Shown: positions 7,516 through 16,208 of the stretch, piece after piece
Layout of the letters: each line of letters starts with the position of its first letter
Position numbering within the stretch: the first letter of the stretch is position 1
From: Campylobacter sp. VBCF_01 NA2
Lineage (GTDB): Bacteria > Campylobacterota > Campylobacteria > Campylobacterales > Campylobacteraceae
NCBI RefSeq assembly: GCF_027797205.1
Contig: NZ_CP115607.1
Coordinates: forward strand, 744,001-808,000
Direction of reading: 5' to 3'
DNA: 64,000 bases
Program-made: the position numbers and the translations under genes
Notes under the pieces: model-generated
What the model was told of the DNA's origin: nothing
Databases searched by the model: none
What the model saw: only the letters and a program-made list of their open reading frames with translations

Positions 7516-8337
7516 ATGAACAAATTAGTTTTTTCAGCACTTAGTTTGGCTGTGGCCATGGGCCTAAATGCGACAGTTTTAGCGACTGCTAATGGCAAAA
7601 ACATCACAGAAAACGATGTTATCCCATTTCTAGTAGCCCAAGGCATAGCTCCACAACAATTCGCTTCACTGCCAGCAAACACCAAAAAAGATATCTTAAA
7701 CCGCGTTATCGCTAGAAAACTTGTCGTAGAACAAGCTAAAAAAGCAGGCGTTATGAACGACGAAGTTTATAAAAAAGAGTTAGAGTTCCAAAAAGACAAC
7801 CTAGCTGTGCGCGTATGGCAATCAAAAGAGGCCAAAAAAATCAAAATCAGCGACAAAGAGGTTCAAGACTTTTACAACAAAAATAAAGCCAAATTTGTAA
7901 ATCCAGAACTTGCCCAAGTTCGCCATATTTTGGTCAAAACAGACGCCGAGGCAAAGGCTGTGATTGATGAGCTAAAAGGGCTAAATGGTGGCGCGCTAAT
8001 CACTAAATTTAGCGAAATCGCAAAAGCCAAATCAATCGAGCCAGCCGCAAAACAATCAGGTGGCGCACTACCAGCGTTTCCAAAAGAGGGCGCTATGGTT
8101 AAACCTTTCGCAGACGCTGCATTTGCGCTAAAAAAAGGTGAAATTTCAAAAACTCCTGTTAAGACAGAATTTGGCTACCATGTAATCTTAAAAGAGGATC
8201 AAATCGCAAAACGCCAAGTCCCAGTTAGCGAGGTAAAACCTCTAATCGAAGGCTCAATCCGCCAAGAAAAAGCAGCCGCAAATTCAGAAAAATTGGCGCA
8301 AGATCTGCTTAAAAAAGCAAAAATCGAATACAAATAA
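7516..8337 (+). CDS. peb4: PEB4 (CBF2) major antigen, periplasmic SurA-like chaperone/PPIase
   Basis: This 273-residue protein has the length and order of Campylobacter PEB4: signal peptide (MNKLVFSALSLAVAMGLNA), SurA_N-like chaperone helices, then a parvulin domain. The parvulin signature AQVRHILVKT near residue 134 keeps the catalytic histidine, and the later KQSGGALPAFPKEG and TEFGYHVILKED stretches are intact. In C. jejuni PEB4 supports outer-membrane protein biogenesis and adhesion, and fba follows it as here. The end is 20 bp from fba, so the two are probably cotranscribed. Confidence 0.92.
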   Translation: MNKLVFSALSLAVAMGLNATVLATANGKNITENDVIPFLVAQGIAPQQFASLPANTKKDILNRVIARKLVVEQAKKAGVMNDEVYKKELEFQKDNLAVRVWQSKEAKKIKISDKEVQDFYNKNKAKFVNPELAQVRHILVKTDAEAKAVIDELKGLNGGALITKFSEIAKAKSIEPAAKQSGGALPAFPKEGAMVKPFADAAFALKKGEISKTPVKTEFGYHVILKEDQIAKRQVPVSEVKPLIEGSIRQEKAAANSEKLAQDLLKKAKIEYK

Positions 8338-8357
8338 TCTTAAAAAAGGGGTGCAAA

Positions 8358-9422
8358 ATGGGTGTTTTAGATGTAGTTAAAGCTGGTGTATTATTTGGTG
8401 ATGATGTTAGCAAGCTCTACAAATACGCGCAGAGCGAGGGTTTTGCAATCCCTGCTGTAAATGTCGTAGGAAGCCACTCTGTAAATGCTGTCTTAGAGAG
8501 CGCCAAAAAGGCAAACTCTCCTGTGATTATCCAATTTAGCAATGGCGGAGCGAGTTATTATGCGGGCAAAGAGTGCGAAAACGGCGCAATTATGGGCGCA
8601 GTTAGTGGAGCTATGCAGGTGCATTTGCTAGCTAGGTATTATGGCGTGCCTGTGATTTTACACACTGACCACGCAGCGCGCAAACTGCTTCCTTGGATTG
8701 ATGGATTATTAGAGGCAAGCGCAGGGTATAAAAAAGCGCACGGCGTGCCACTATTTAGCTCTCACATGCTAGATCTTAGCGAAGAGAATTTGGAGGAAAA
8801 TTTAAGTACTTGCGAAAGCTATCTTAAAAAGATGAGCGAGCTAGGAATTAGCCTAGAAATCGAGCTTGGCGTAACAGGCGGCGAAGAAGACGGCGTGGAT
8901 AATACAGGCGTGGATAACGCGCTTTTATACACGCAACCAGAAGATGTCGCGCTTGCGTATGAAAGACTTAAAAAAATCAGCGATAATTTCTCGATTGCAG
9001 CGAGCTTTGGCAATGTGCATGGCGTGTATAAACCGGGAAATGTCGTGCTTCGCCCTGAAATTTTGCGAAATTCGCAAAAATTCGTGCAAGAAAAATTTGG
9101 TTTAAATGACGCCAAACCTGTAAATTTCGTATTCCACGGCGGTAGCGGTAGCGAGATCAAAGATATCAAAGACGCTGTAAGCTATGGCGTGGTTAAGATG
9201 AATATTGACACCGATACGCAGTGGGCGTTTTGGGACGGCGTGAGAGAGTATGAGCTCAAAAACAGAGCATATTTGCAAGGTCAAATCGGCAACCCAGAAG
9301 GCGAAGATAAACCAAACAAAAAATACTACGATCCACGCAAATGGCTAAGATGTGGCGAGGAAAGTATGGTAAAAAGATTGCTTGTCGCATTTGAAAATTT
9401 AAATTGTATAAACAAAAACTAA
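8358..9422 (+). CDS. fba: Fructose-bisphosphate aldolase, class II
   Basis: The 354-residue zinc-dependent aldolase interconverts fructose 1,6-bisphosphate with DHAP and glyceraldehyde 3-phosphate; in this group it mainly serves gluconeogenesis. The zinc and catalytic motif VILHTDHAARKLLPW, the loop GGEEDGVDN, the zinc histidine of FGNVHGVYKPGN and the phosphate-binding FHGGSGS are all visible. The start ATG follows AGGGGTG. PEB4 lies upstream and the MotA/TolQ-like gene 10 bp downstream. Confidence 0.96.
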   Translation: MGVLDVVKAGVLFGDDVSKLYKYAQSEGFAIPAVNVVGSHSVNAVLESAKKANSPVIIQFSNGGASYYAGKECENGAIMGAVSGAMQVHLLARYYGVPVILHTDHAARKLLPWIDGLLEASAGYKKAHGVPLFSSHMLDLSEENLEENLSTCESYLKKMSELGISLEIELGVTGGEEDGVDNTGVDNALLYTQPEDVALAYERLKKISDNFSIAASFGNVHGVYKPGNVVLRPEILRNSQKFVQEKFGLNDAKPVNFVFHGGSGSEIKDIKDAVSYGVVKMNIDTDTQWAFWDGVREYELKNRAYLQGQIGNPEGEDKPNKKYYDPRKWLRCGEESMVKRLLVAFENLNCINKN

Positions 9423-9432
9423 GGCAAATTTC

Positions 9433-10716
9433 ATGGAAAAAACAACAGAAATTTTAGATTTAACGCTTCCAGAAAATCCAGAGCGCTCACTACTTGGCGT
9501 TTATCTGAAAATCGTGTTTGTTCCTGTGGTGATTTTCGCCATATTTTTGCTAGGATTTTTGAAGGTAATCAACTTCAAAGTCGAGCTTCACTCGATCGTA
9601 ATGATGGGCTTTTTGCTCATCATTGCGCTATTTTTGGCTAGGCATAATGCTGAATTTGGCTGTTTGAAATTTCAAAATAGTATCGAAAATTTCAAAACCG
9701 AACTTAAAAATTACATCGTCGAAAATCTCCTTAGCATAGGCACTAAGAAAAAGTCCGACGCTAAATTTGAAAATTTCGTCGATGAATACTCGCACTCGCT
9801 TCGCAATGACAACTATGCCTCTGTCGCGGTGGGTGTTTTCCCAATGCTGGGTATTTTGGGCACATTTATCAGCATTGCGATTTCTATGCCAAATTTCTCA
9901 TCATCAAATATCGCAAATTTAGAGACCGAGATTGCTGGGCTTCTAGGTGGCGTTGGCACGGCGTTTTATGTGTCGATTTATGGTATTTTTCTGGCGCTTT
10001 GGTGGATTTATTTCGAAAAAAAGGGAATTAGCAAATTCGAAAGATTGCTTTTAAAATACAAAAACGCCACAAAAAACTTTTTTTGGAGCAAAGAGGAAAT
10101 CACGCAAAGCTACCTTAGCGAGATACTTGATCGCAACGCCGAGGTTTCGCGCTCTTTCATGGCTATGGCTTCAAATACCCTTAGCGATAGCCTAAATGTC
10201 GCAATTGATGAAAAAATGCAAACACTTCAAGGCATAATTGACGCCGAGCAGCGCGCCCTTGCGCTAACTACTAGCGAGTTAGAAAGGGCTAATGAAATGA
10301 TACTAAATGCCAACCTAACTCACGGCGAAATCAGCAAAAATTTCGACCAAATTCTATCGTCTTTAAAGGCCGTTACGAGCAATATGGTCGAGATCCAAAA
10401 CGGCATTTCAGCGGGATATTTGAGCTTTTCTAAATCATCTGAGCAAAAGAGCGCAAATCTGCAAACCAGCGCAGACGCCCTAAATCAGGCAATCGTAAAT
10501 TTTACCTTGCAGATCAAATCCCTAAACGAAAATATGCTAAGCGAGCAAGCCATCGCCAGGGAGAGCTTTAAGGCAAGTTTTAAAGAGCTAAATGACGAAA
10601 TCAAATCGCTTTTTGATTCTAGCCTAGGCAAAAACACAAGCTCAGAGGGTATCATCGACGAGCTACGCAAAACGCTTCAAAGCATAGACGAAAAAGAAAA
10701 CCAAAATGAAGAGTAA
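9433..10716 (+). CDS. MotA/TolQ/ExbB-family proton channel protein with long cytoplasmic tail
   Basis: The 427-residue protein has two amino-terminal membrane segments (about residues 26-46 and 54-70). Two more flank VAVGVFPMLGILGTFISIAI and GGVGTAFYVSIYGIFLALWW, which is the MotA/TolQ/ExbB channel signature. About 220 residues of charged, helix-rich sequence follow and look like a coiled-coil cytoplasmic tail. The next gene encodes an OmpA/MotB-like partner, so the two should form an ion-driven stator-like complex in the inner membrane. This layout resembles ZorA/ZorB, but I recall a comparable pair next to peb4-fba in C. jejuni, so a core envelope role is more likely. Confidence 0.85.
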   Translation: MEKTTEILDLTLPENPERSLLGVYLKIVFVPVVIFAIFLLGFLKVINFKVELHSIVMMGFLLIIALFLARHNAEFGCLKFQNSIENFKTELKNYIVENLLSIGTKKKSDAKFENFVDEYSHSLRNDNYASVAVGVFPMLGILGTFISIAISMPNFSSSNIANLETEIAGLLGGVGTAFYVSIYGIFLALWWIYFEKKGISKFERLLLKYKNATKNFFWSKEEITQSYLSEILDRNAEVSRSFMAMASNTLSDSLNVAIDEKMQTLQGIIDAEQRALALTTSELERANEMILNANLTHGEISKNFDQILSSLKAVTSNMVEIQNGISAGYLSFSKSSEQKSANLQTSADALNQAIVNFTLQIKSLNENMLSEQAIARESFKASFKELNDEIKSLFDSSLGKNTSSEGIIDELRKTLQSIDEKENQNEE

Positions 10717-11716
10717 AACCAGCGAAAAAGAGACCTTTTGGATAGCTTACGCTGATTTAATGGCGGGGCTTTTGTTTGTCTTTATTTTACTAATCGGCGG
10801 GATTATCGTCAAATACTATTTGGTGCAAGACGACCTCAAAGCCCAAACCAGCGAGCATGAAAAAACTATGGTCGCGCTTCAATCCTCGCAGAAAAAATCC
10901 GCTGAATTAGAGGCGTTAAATAAGATTTTTTCCGAACAGCTTGAAAAGCTAAATGTCGAAAACACCGACCTTCGCAAGCAAAATTCAATCTATTTTATCC
11001 AAATCGAAGATCTAAGCGCCATGGCAGAAAAACTCAAAAAAGAGAATTTCGACATTAGCGAGCTTTTGAAAAACACTCGCACCGAGGCTACCGAAAAAGA
11101 GATAAAAATCGCGTTTTTGCTCGATCAGCTAACCCAAAAAGAGAGCGATTTCAACAAAATTTTGCATGATTTAAATGTCACCAAAAACCGAATTCGCAAC
11201 CTAACCGGTCAAAAGGTCAAACTAATCGCCGAACTTAAAGAGAGATTAGACGGCAAAATCCGCATAGATAGCGAGAGCGGGGCGATGACGCTAAACTCGT
11301 CCGTGCTTTTTGATAAGGGTTCGAGCGAGCTTAAAGAGGGTAGCAAAGAGAGCTTTAAAACCGCGCTAGAAGGGTATTTTAGCGCGCTTATGGATAATGA
11401 CGAAATCAGAAATAGCCTAGATCAAATCATCATCGAGGGCCACACAGACAGCGACGGCGGGTATTTATACAACCTAGCCCTTTCGCAAGAGCGCGCGCTA
11501 GCGGTCATGAATTTCATAAACGAGTGGAACAAAGACGAGAGATTGCAAAAACACCTAATCGCAAGCGGGCGCAGTTATTCTCAGCCTGTGCTAACTGGCG
11601 GCGTCGAGGACAAAGACGCAAGCAGGCGTATCGAAATTAAATTTACGCTTAGCAACAAAGAGGCTATGGAAGAGATCCGCAAATTTTTGGAATTTGACGC
11701 AAATGCGACAAGATAG
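10706..11716 (+). CDS. OmpA/MotB-like peptidoglycan-binding partner of the MotA/TolQ-like channel
   Basis: The 336-residue protein has one amino-terminal membrane helix containing YADLMAGLLFVFILL; the aspartate is at the position of the proton-carrying aspartate of MotB. A long coiled coil (about residues 45-185) leads to a carboxy-terminal OmpA domain with IIIEGHTDSDGGYLYNLALS and ALAVMNF, the peptidoglycan-binding signature. It overlaps the channel gene by 11 bp, consistent with a fixed-ratio complex. The protein probably anchors the channel to the cell wall. Substrate or force-transduction target is unknown. Confidence 0.87.
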   Translation: MKSKTSEKETFWIAYADLMAGLLFVFILLIGGIIVKYYLVQDDLKAQTSEHEKTMVALQSSQKKSAELEALNKIFSEQLEKLNVENTDLRKQNSIYFIQIEDLSAMAEKLKKENFDISELLKNTRTEATEKEIKIAFLLDQLTQKESDFNKILHDLNVTKNRIRNLTGQKVKLIAELKERLDGKIRIDSESGAMTLNSSVLFDKGSSELKEGSKESFKTALEGYFSALMDNDEIRNSLDQIIIEGHTDSDGGYLYNLALSQERALAVMNFINEWNKDERLQKHLIASGRSYSQPVLTGGVEDKDASRRIEIKFTLSNKEAMEEIRKFLEFDANATR

Positions 11717-12683
11717 CTTTGGCGGGGCGCAATACTCGCGCGAGCTCTCGCAGCGCGCCATAATCTCGCCTGAGTTTAAAGCTCATTTGCGCGAAGTAGA
11801 AAAGGCGCAAAAAACAGGCGAAATTTCGCTACAACCCCCAAAAATCCAAAAGATAAAAATCGAAAATTTTAGCTTTGCAATTTTGCGTGATGATTTGATT
11901 GGGATTTTTAACGGCAATAAAGCAAGGAAGCTCCAATCTCTGCTCGGTGCCGATTTACGGGGCATTTCAAAGATTGTAAGCTTTGGTAGCTCGCAATCAA
12001 ACGCCATGTATAACGAAAGCGTTTTTGCCCGCATAAAAGGGCTAAAATTTCAGTTTGTTATCTCGCATTTAAGCGAAAATTTAAGCGCGCGCCCGTGTGG
12101 AAATTTCGCCGCCGCACTAGAAAATGGCATGGAAATTTTCGTGGCGCAAAATCGCCGCGAATTTGCGCTTAGCCTTTGCGATGAGAGCACGATTTTTATC
12201 GAAGAAGGCGTTGCGCAGGGCGAAGCTGAGGCTGGATTTATCGCGCAGGCTAAATTTATCGAGGAATATGCGCGCGAAAATGGGCGAGAATTTGACATTT
12301 TTTTGCCAAGTGGCACTGGCACGAGCGCAGCGTATCTAGCCAAACACAGCCGTTTTCGCGTCTTTACCACGCCTTGCGTGGGCGATTGCTCGTATCTGAG
12401 AGAGCAAATACTAGCCCTAGATCCGCGCTCGGGCGTGCAAATTTTGCCCACACCACGCAAATTTCACTTTGGCAAACCTTACGCCGAACTTTATGAAATT
12501 TGGGGGAAAGCAAAAGCGCAAACCGGCATAGAATTTGACCTCATTTATGACCCTGTGGGACTTCTCACACTTTTGGCTAACCGCGAAAAATTCGCAAACG
12601 AAGTCCTATATATCCACCAAGGCGGAATTCTCGGCAATATCTCGCAACTGCAACGATATGAGTATAAATTTAAAAGGAAATAA
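11703..12683 (+). CDS. 1-aminocyclopropane-1-carboxylate deaminase/D-cysteine desulfhydrase-like PLP enzyme
   Basis: This 326-residue protein belongs to the tryptophan synthase beta-like (fold type II) PLP family. The PLP lysine is expected in FNGNKARKLQ; SFGSSQSNAM is the substrate-binding loop and LPSGTGTSAAYLAKH the phosphate cradle. The family deaminates ACC or desulfurates D-cysteine; which one cannot be read here. I chose ATG at 11703, which overlaps the OmpA-like gene; a TTG at 11694 is also in frame. The stop codon abuts the ATG of the restriction-modification gene, so the two are translated from one message. Confidence 0.8.
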   Translation: MRQDSFGGAQYSRELSQRAIISPEFKAHLREVEKAQKTGEISLQPPKIQKIKIENFSFAILRDDLIGIFNGNKARKLQSLLGADLRGISKIVSFGSSQSNAMYNESVFARIKGLKFQFVISHLSENLSARPCGNFAAALENGMEIFVAQNRREFALSLCDESTIFIEEGVAQGEAEAGFIAQAKFIEEYARENGREFDIFLPSGTGTSAAYLAKHSRFRVFTTPCVGDCSYLREQILALDPRSGVQILPTPRKFHFGKPYAELYEIWGKAKAQTGIEFDLIYDPVGLLTLLANREKFANEVLYIHQGGILGNISQLQRYEYKFKRK

Positions 12684-15600
12684 ATGGCACTTTTCAAAGA
12701 AAAAATCATCAAAGAACAAAAGCAAGATGAAAAAACTCTAAACGAACGCTACGAAAATTTTCTCAAATTTCAAGCTAAAATCGACGCCATAAAAGGCTAC
12801 AAAGAAGAAGAGTATCAGACCGATTTTTTGCACGATATTTTTGAGGCATGCCTTGGATACACGCTAAAAACGACAAATCCGCAAAATTTCAACCTAGCAA
12901 GAGAGAGCAAAAACGAAACCGATAGCAAAAAAGCAGACGGAGCGATATTAGATAAAAACGGCGAAGTCATCGGCGTCATCGAGCTAAAAGACCAAAAAAC
13001 GCACGATTTGGACAAAATCGAAAATCAAGCCTTTAATTATCACAATTCAAACTCAAAAAGCCGTTATATCATCATCTCAAATTTCGATGAAATCCGCCTG
13101 TATATCGACAAAAAAACCGCTTATGAAAAATTTAGCCTTTTTGCTATGACGCGAGATGAATTTGAGCTTTTTCACCAAATTTTTTGCTTCGAAAATATAA
13201 ATTCGTTTAAAACTATTGATTTGCGGGACAAAAGCGAGAATTCAGATAGAGAAATTTCAAAAAGACTTTACAACGATTTTGCAGAATTTCGCCTAAAACT
13301 CTTTGAAAACGCTGTCCAAGAAAATCCGCAAATTTCGCCAAAAGAAATTTTAAGTCTAGTGCAAAAACTCTGCGACCGCATAATTTTTGTCCTTTTTGCC
13401 GAAGATTATGGACTTTTGAAATCAAATTTTGTCGCAGACATTAACACCGAGTGGCAAAATCAAAAATTTACCGATTTTAGCCTTTATGAAATTTGGCAAA
13501 AATATTTTGAAGCTATTGACAAAGGAAATCAAAAACTAGGTGTTGAAAATGGCTACAATGGCGGACTTTTTGCGACTGATGAGACGCTAAATTCGCTCAA
13601 ATTTGATGATGAAATTTTGCAAATTTACACCGAAAAACTTTCAAAATACGACTTTGCTAGTGAAGTTGGCGTGAATATCTTGGGTCATATTTTCGAACAA
13701 AGCCTAAGCGACCTTGAAGAACTCACCGCCCAAGTCGAAAACAAAAATTTCGACAAAAAAGATAGCAAACGCAAGAAAGACGGCATTTTCTACACGCCTG
13801 AATACATTGTGAATTTTATCGTTAGCCAAACACTAGGCGAGATTTGCGAAAACGAGAAAACAAGGCTAAATTTACACGAAATCGCAATACCAAAAAACCC
13901 AAAACGCCTTAGCAAAGCAGAAACGCAAACGCTAGAAAATATCCGTGCTTACAAAGAATTTTTACTAAATTTAAAGGTTATCGACCCAGCCTGTGGCTCG
14001 GGTGCGTTTTTAAACGGAGCGTTAGACTTTCTCATAAACGAACACAAAAATTTAGATAAATTTCGCAAAATTTACGAAAACGAAACTCTACCACTTTACG
14101 ACATTGACCACAAAATCCTAGAAAACAACCTTTTTGGCGTGGATATTAACGCCGACGCAGTGCAAATCGCCAAACTCTCGCTTTGGCTTCGCACCGCGCA
14201 AAAGGGGCGAAAACTGACGGATTTATCAAACAATATAAAATGCGCAAATTCGCTTTTAGATTTTCCGTTTGATTTCAAATTCGACTGCGTTTTAGGCAAT
14301 CCGCCTTATGTCCGCCAAGAGATGATAAAAGAGCAAAAACCGCACTTACAAAAGCTTTATAAAGCATATTGTGGCACTGCTGATTTGTTTGTGTATTTCT
14401 ATGAACTGGGACTAAATTTGCTGAAAAACGGCGGTTTGCTAGGCTTTATCTGCTCGAATAAATTTTTCCGTGCAAGTTACGGGCAAAATTTGCGCGAATT
14501 AATACTACAAAATTCGCAAATTCTCGCAATCGCCGATTTTAATGGCGTTAAAGTTTTCGATGATGCCACCGTCGATAGCGCCATTACGATTTTGCAAAAA
14601 AATAGCGTAAATTCCGAAATCGCTCAACCTTGTCATTGCGAGGAGCGAAGCGACGAAGCAATCCAGAGAAATTCCGATTATCTCGCTACTTCAAAAACGG
14701 CTAACGCCGTGCTGGATTGCTTCGACGACAAGTCGTCTCGCAATGACAGCGCACAATCTGTCATTGCGAGGAGCGAAGCGACGAAACAATCTACGAGCGA
14801 AAATTACCAAAACGCAAATTCGCTTCAATCTGTCATTGCGAGGAGCGAAGCGACGAAACAATCTACGAGCGAAAATTACCAAAACGCAAATTCGCAAAAC
14901 TCAGAGTTCAAACTCTACTCCCCAAATTTGCAAGATTTTGCGACCCTGCAAACTGCGAATTTAAAAGCAAGCGGTTTTATCTTCTTAAACCCGCTCGAAG
15001 CAAATCTCAAAGCCAAAATCGAGCGACTTGGCACACCGCTGAAAGATTGGGATATAAACATTAATTATGGCATTAAAACAGGTTTAAACGAAGCTTTTAT
15101 TATAGATAAAGCGACCCGCGCCGAAATTTTGAGTGGCTGTGGAAGCCAAGCCGAATTCGAACGCACACAGGCTATCATAAAGCCTATTTTGCGCGGGCGT
15201 GATATTAAACGCTACTGCTACTCGTGGGCGAAAATTTACTTGATAAATTTTCACAACGGCTACACTTGTGCTGACGGCGTTAAAATTCCGCCTTTGGATA
15301 TAGCCGATTTTCCAAGCCTTAAAAAGCATTTTGATAAATTTGAACCCGCACTTTCTAAACGAAGCGACAAAGGTGCAACGCCGTATAATCTGCGAAATTG
15401 TGCTTATTTGGAAGAATTTGAGAAAGAGAAAATTATTTGGGCAATACTTGCACGAAGCGGAAATGCTTTTACACTAGATACAGAAAAATTCTATATACAC
15501 GATAGTTGTTTTTATTTAAATTTACATGACAATTCACAAAATATTCGTTGGCTTTTAGCATTTCTCAATAATCCTTTATCTCTATTTTATTTAGAACAAG

Positions 15601-15857
15601 TTTATACAAAACTTGATATTACTGGTTGGCAATGGAAAAAAGCTGGTGTTGAAAAAATTCCTATCCCAAAAATTTCAAAAGAAAAAGAAGCCGAATTTGT
15701 GAATTTGGTGGATAAAATTTTAAAAATCAAAAACCAAAGCGAAATCTCAGGGGACGATGAAATAATGCTAAAAGTTTTAGACAAAGAGCTAAATTCGCTA
15801 GTTTATAAGCTTTATGATTTAAGCGATGATGAAATCGCCTTAATAGAAAATGCTTAA
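12684..15857 (+). CDS. Type IIG restriction-modification enzyme (nuclease–N6-adenine methyltransferase–specificity domain) with in-frame palindromic repeats
   Basis: This single-chain 1057-residue enzyme should both methylate and cut DNA. A PD-(D/E)xK nuclease lies at the amino terminus (KKADGAIL with D85, then GVIELKDQ with E100 and K102). The methyltransferase has FYTPEYIVNFIV, motif I IDPACGSGAFLNGALDF near residue 432 and motif IV GNPPYVRQE near residue 539 (N6-adenine type). A TaqI-like target-recognition region follows (from ASGFIFLNP to WQWKKAGVEKIPIP). Between them, about residues 650-740 are encoded by palindromic repeat units (14631-14900) that stay in frame, adding VIARSEATKQS-type peptides. 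The start abuts the previous stop, with AAGGAAA upstream. Part of the C-terminal region (about 15420-15670) looks more AT-rich than the rest. Confidence 0.9.
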   Translation: MALFKEKIIKEQKQDEKTLNERYENFLKFQAKIDAIKGYKEEEYQTDFLHDIFEACLGYTLKTTNPQNFNLARESKNETDSKKADGAILDKNGEVIGVIELKDQKTHDLDKIENQAFNYHNSNSKSRYIIISNFDEIRLYIDKKTAYEKFSLFAMTRDEFELFHQIFCFENINSFKTIDLRDKSENSDREISKRLYNDFAEFRLKLFENAVQENPQISPKEILSLVQKLCDRIIFVLFAEDYGLLKSNFVADINTEWQNQKFTDFSLYEIWQKYFEAIDKGNQKLGVENGYNGGLFATDETLNSLKFDDEILQIYTEKLSKYDFASEVGVNILGHIFEQSLSDLEELTAQVENKNFDKKDSKRKKDGIFYTPEYIVNFIVSQTLGEICENEKTRLNLHEIAIPKNPKRLSKAETQTLENIRAYKEFLLNLKVIDPACGSGAFLNGALDFLINEHKNLDKFRKIYENETLPLYDIDHKILENNLFGVDINADAVQIAKLSLWLRTAQKGRKLTDLSNNIKCANSLLDFPFDFKFDCVLGNPPYVRQEMIKEQKPHLQKLYKAYCGTADLFVYFYELGLNLLKNGGLLGFICSNKFFRASYGQNLRELILQNSQILAIADFNGVKVFDDATVDSAITILQKNSVNSEIAQPCHCEERSDEAIQRNSDYLATSKTANAVLDCFDDKSSRNDSAQSVIARSEATKQSTSENYQNANSLQSVIARSEATKQSTSENYQNANSQNSEFKLYSPNLQDFATLQTANLKASGFIFLNPLEANLKAKIERLGTPLKDWDININYGIKTGLNEAFIIDKATRAEILSGCGSQAEFERTQAIIKPILRGRDIKRYCYSWAKIYLINFHNGYTCADGVKIPPLDIADFPSLKKHFDKFEPALSKRSDKGATPYNLRNCAYLEEFEKEKIIWAILARSGNAFTLDTEKFYIHDSCFYLNLHDNSQNIRWLLAFLNNPLSLFYLEQVYTKLDITGWQWKKAGVEKIPIPKISKEKEAEFVNLVDKILKIKNQSEISGDDEIMLKVLDKELNSLVYKLYDLSDDEIALIENA
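14631..14748. repeat. Palindromic repeat element inside the type IIG gene (complete, two arms)
   Basis: The left arm (14631-14665) opens with TGTCATTGCGAG and ends GAAGCAATCCA. The right arm (14713-14748) opens TGGATTGCTTCG and closes CTCGCAATGACA. Terminal 12-mers are perfect inverted repeats. The right arm core GACGAC-AA-GTCGTC is self-complementary. The 118-bp unit is read through in frame and encodes CHCEERSDEAIQ and following residues. Confidence 0.9.
14759..14900 (+). repeat. 72-bp tandem repeat built on the palindromic repeat arm, inside the type IIG gene
   Basis: Two direct copies start at 14759 and 14831; the period of 72 bp is exactly 24 codons. Each begins TGTCATTGCGAGGAGCGAAG and continues into unique sequence ending near CAAATTCGC. 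Each copy encodes SVIARSEATKQSTSENYQNA. The near identity suggests recent duplication by slippage or recombination. Confidence 0.92.
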
Positions 15858-16208
15858 ATTCTCGCAATGCCTAATCTGTCATTGCGAGAGTTTTGAAAAA
15901 ACTCGAAGCAATCCAGTAAAATTTATAGAGAATTTCAATTTATCAAATTTTATTTAAATTTCCCTGGATTGCTTCGCTACGCTCGCAATGACAATAGCGA
16001 GCAAATTTTGTTTAATCTGTCATTGCGAGAGTTTTGAAAAAAACTCGAAGCAATCCAGCAACGGCGAAGCCGTTTATAAATTTAAACATTTTGATAATTC
16101 TCTGGATTGCTTCGAAAACTTCGTTTTCTCGCAATGACAAAGTTGTAAGCATTTTGGTAATTAAAAGTAAAATTTGCTAAAATTCACACAAAAATTTAAA
16201 GGCAAAAT
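15858..16208. repeat. Two complete palindromic repeat elements upstream of the GIY-YIG gene
   Basis: This 351-bp gap holds element 15877-15993 (arms 15877-15915 and 15965-15993) and element 16018-16139 (arms 16018-16057 and 16103-16139). Each is bounded by TGTCATTGCGAG and CTCGCAATGACA. Cores differ: GAGTTTT with AAAACTC in both left arms, and GAAAAC-TTC-GTTTTC in the second right arm. The 24-bp linker 15994-16017 is shared with linkers at 20728 and 21086. A TAAAAT box at 16178-16183 may drive the GIY-YIG gene. Confidence 0.9.

Noticed and set aside
9433-11716. Zorya defence system (ZorA/ZorB)
   Set aside because: Only the stator-like pair is present; no ZorC, ZorD helicase or ZorE nuclease is adjacent, and I recall a similar pair in the same place in C. 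jejuni.
14691-14964. Overlapping small genes on either strand inside the type IIG insert
   Set aside because: They are translations of the repeat arms within a longer intact coding frame.
12684-15857. Type IIG gene as a pseudogene broken by repeats
   Set aside because: The frame is continuous through the insert and all catalytic motifs are present.
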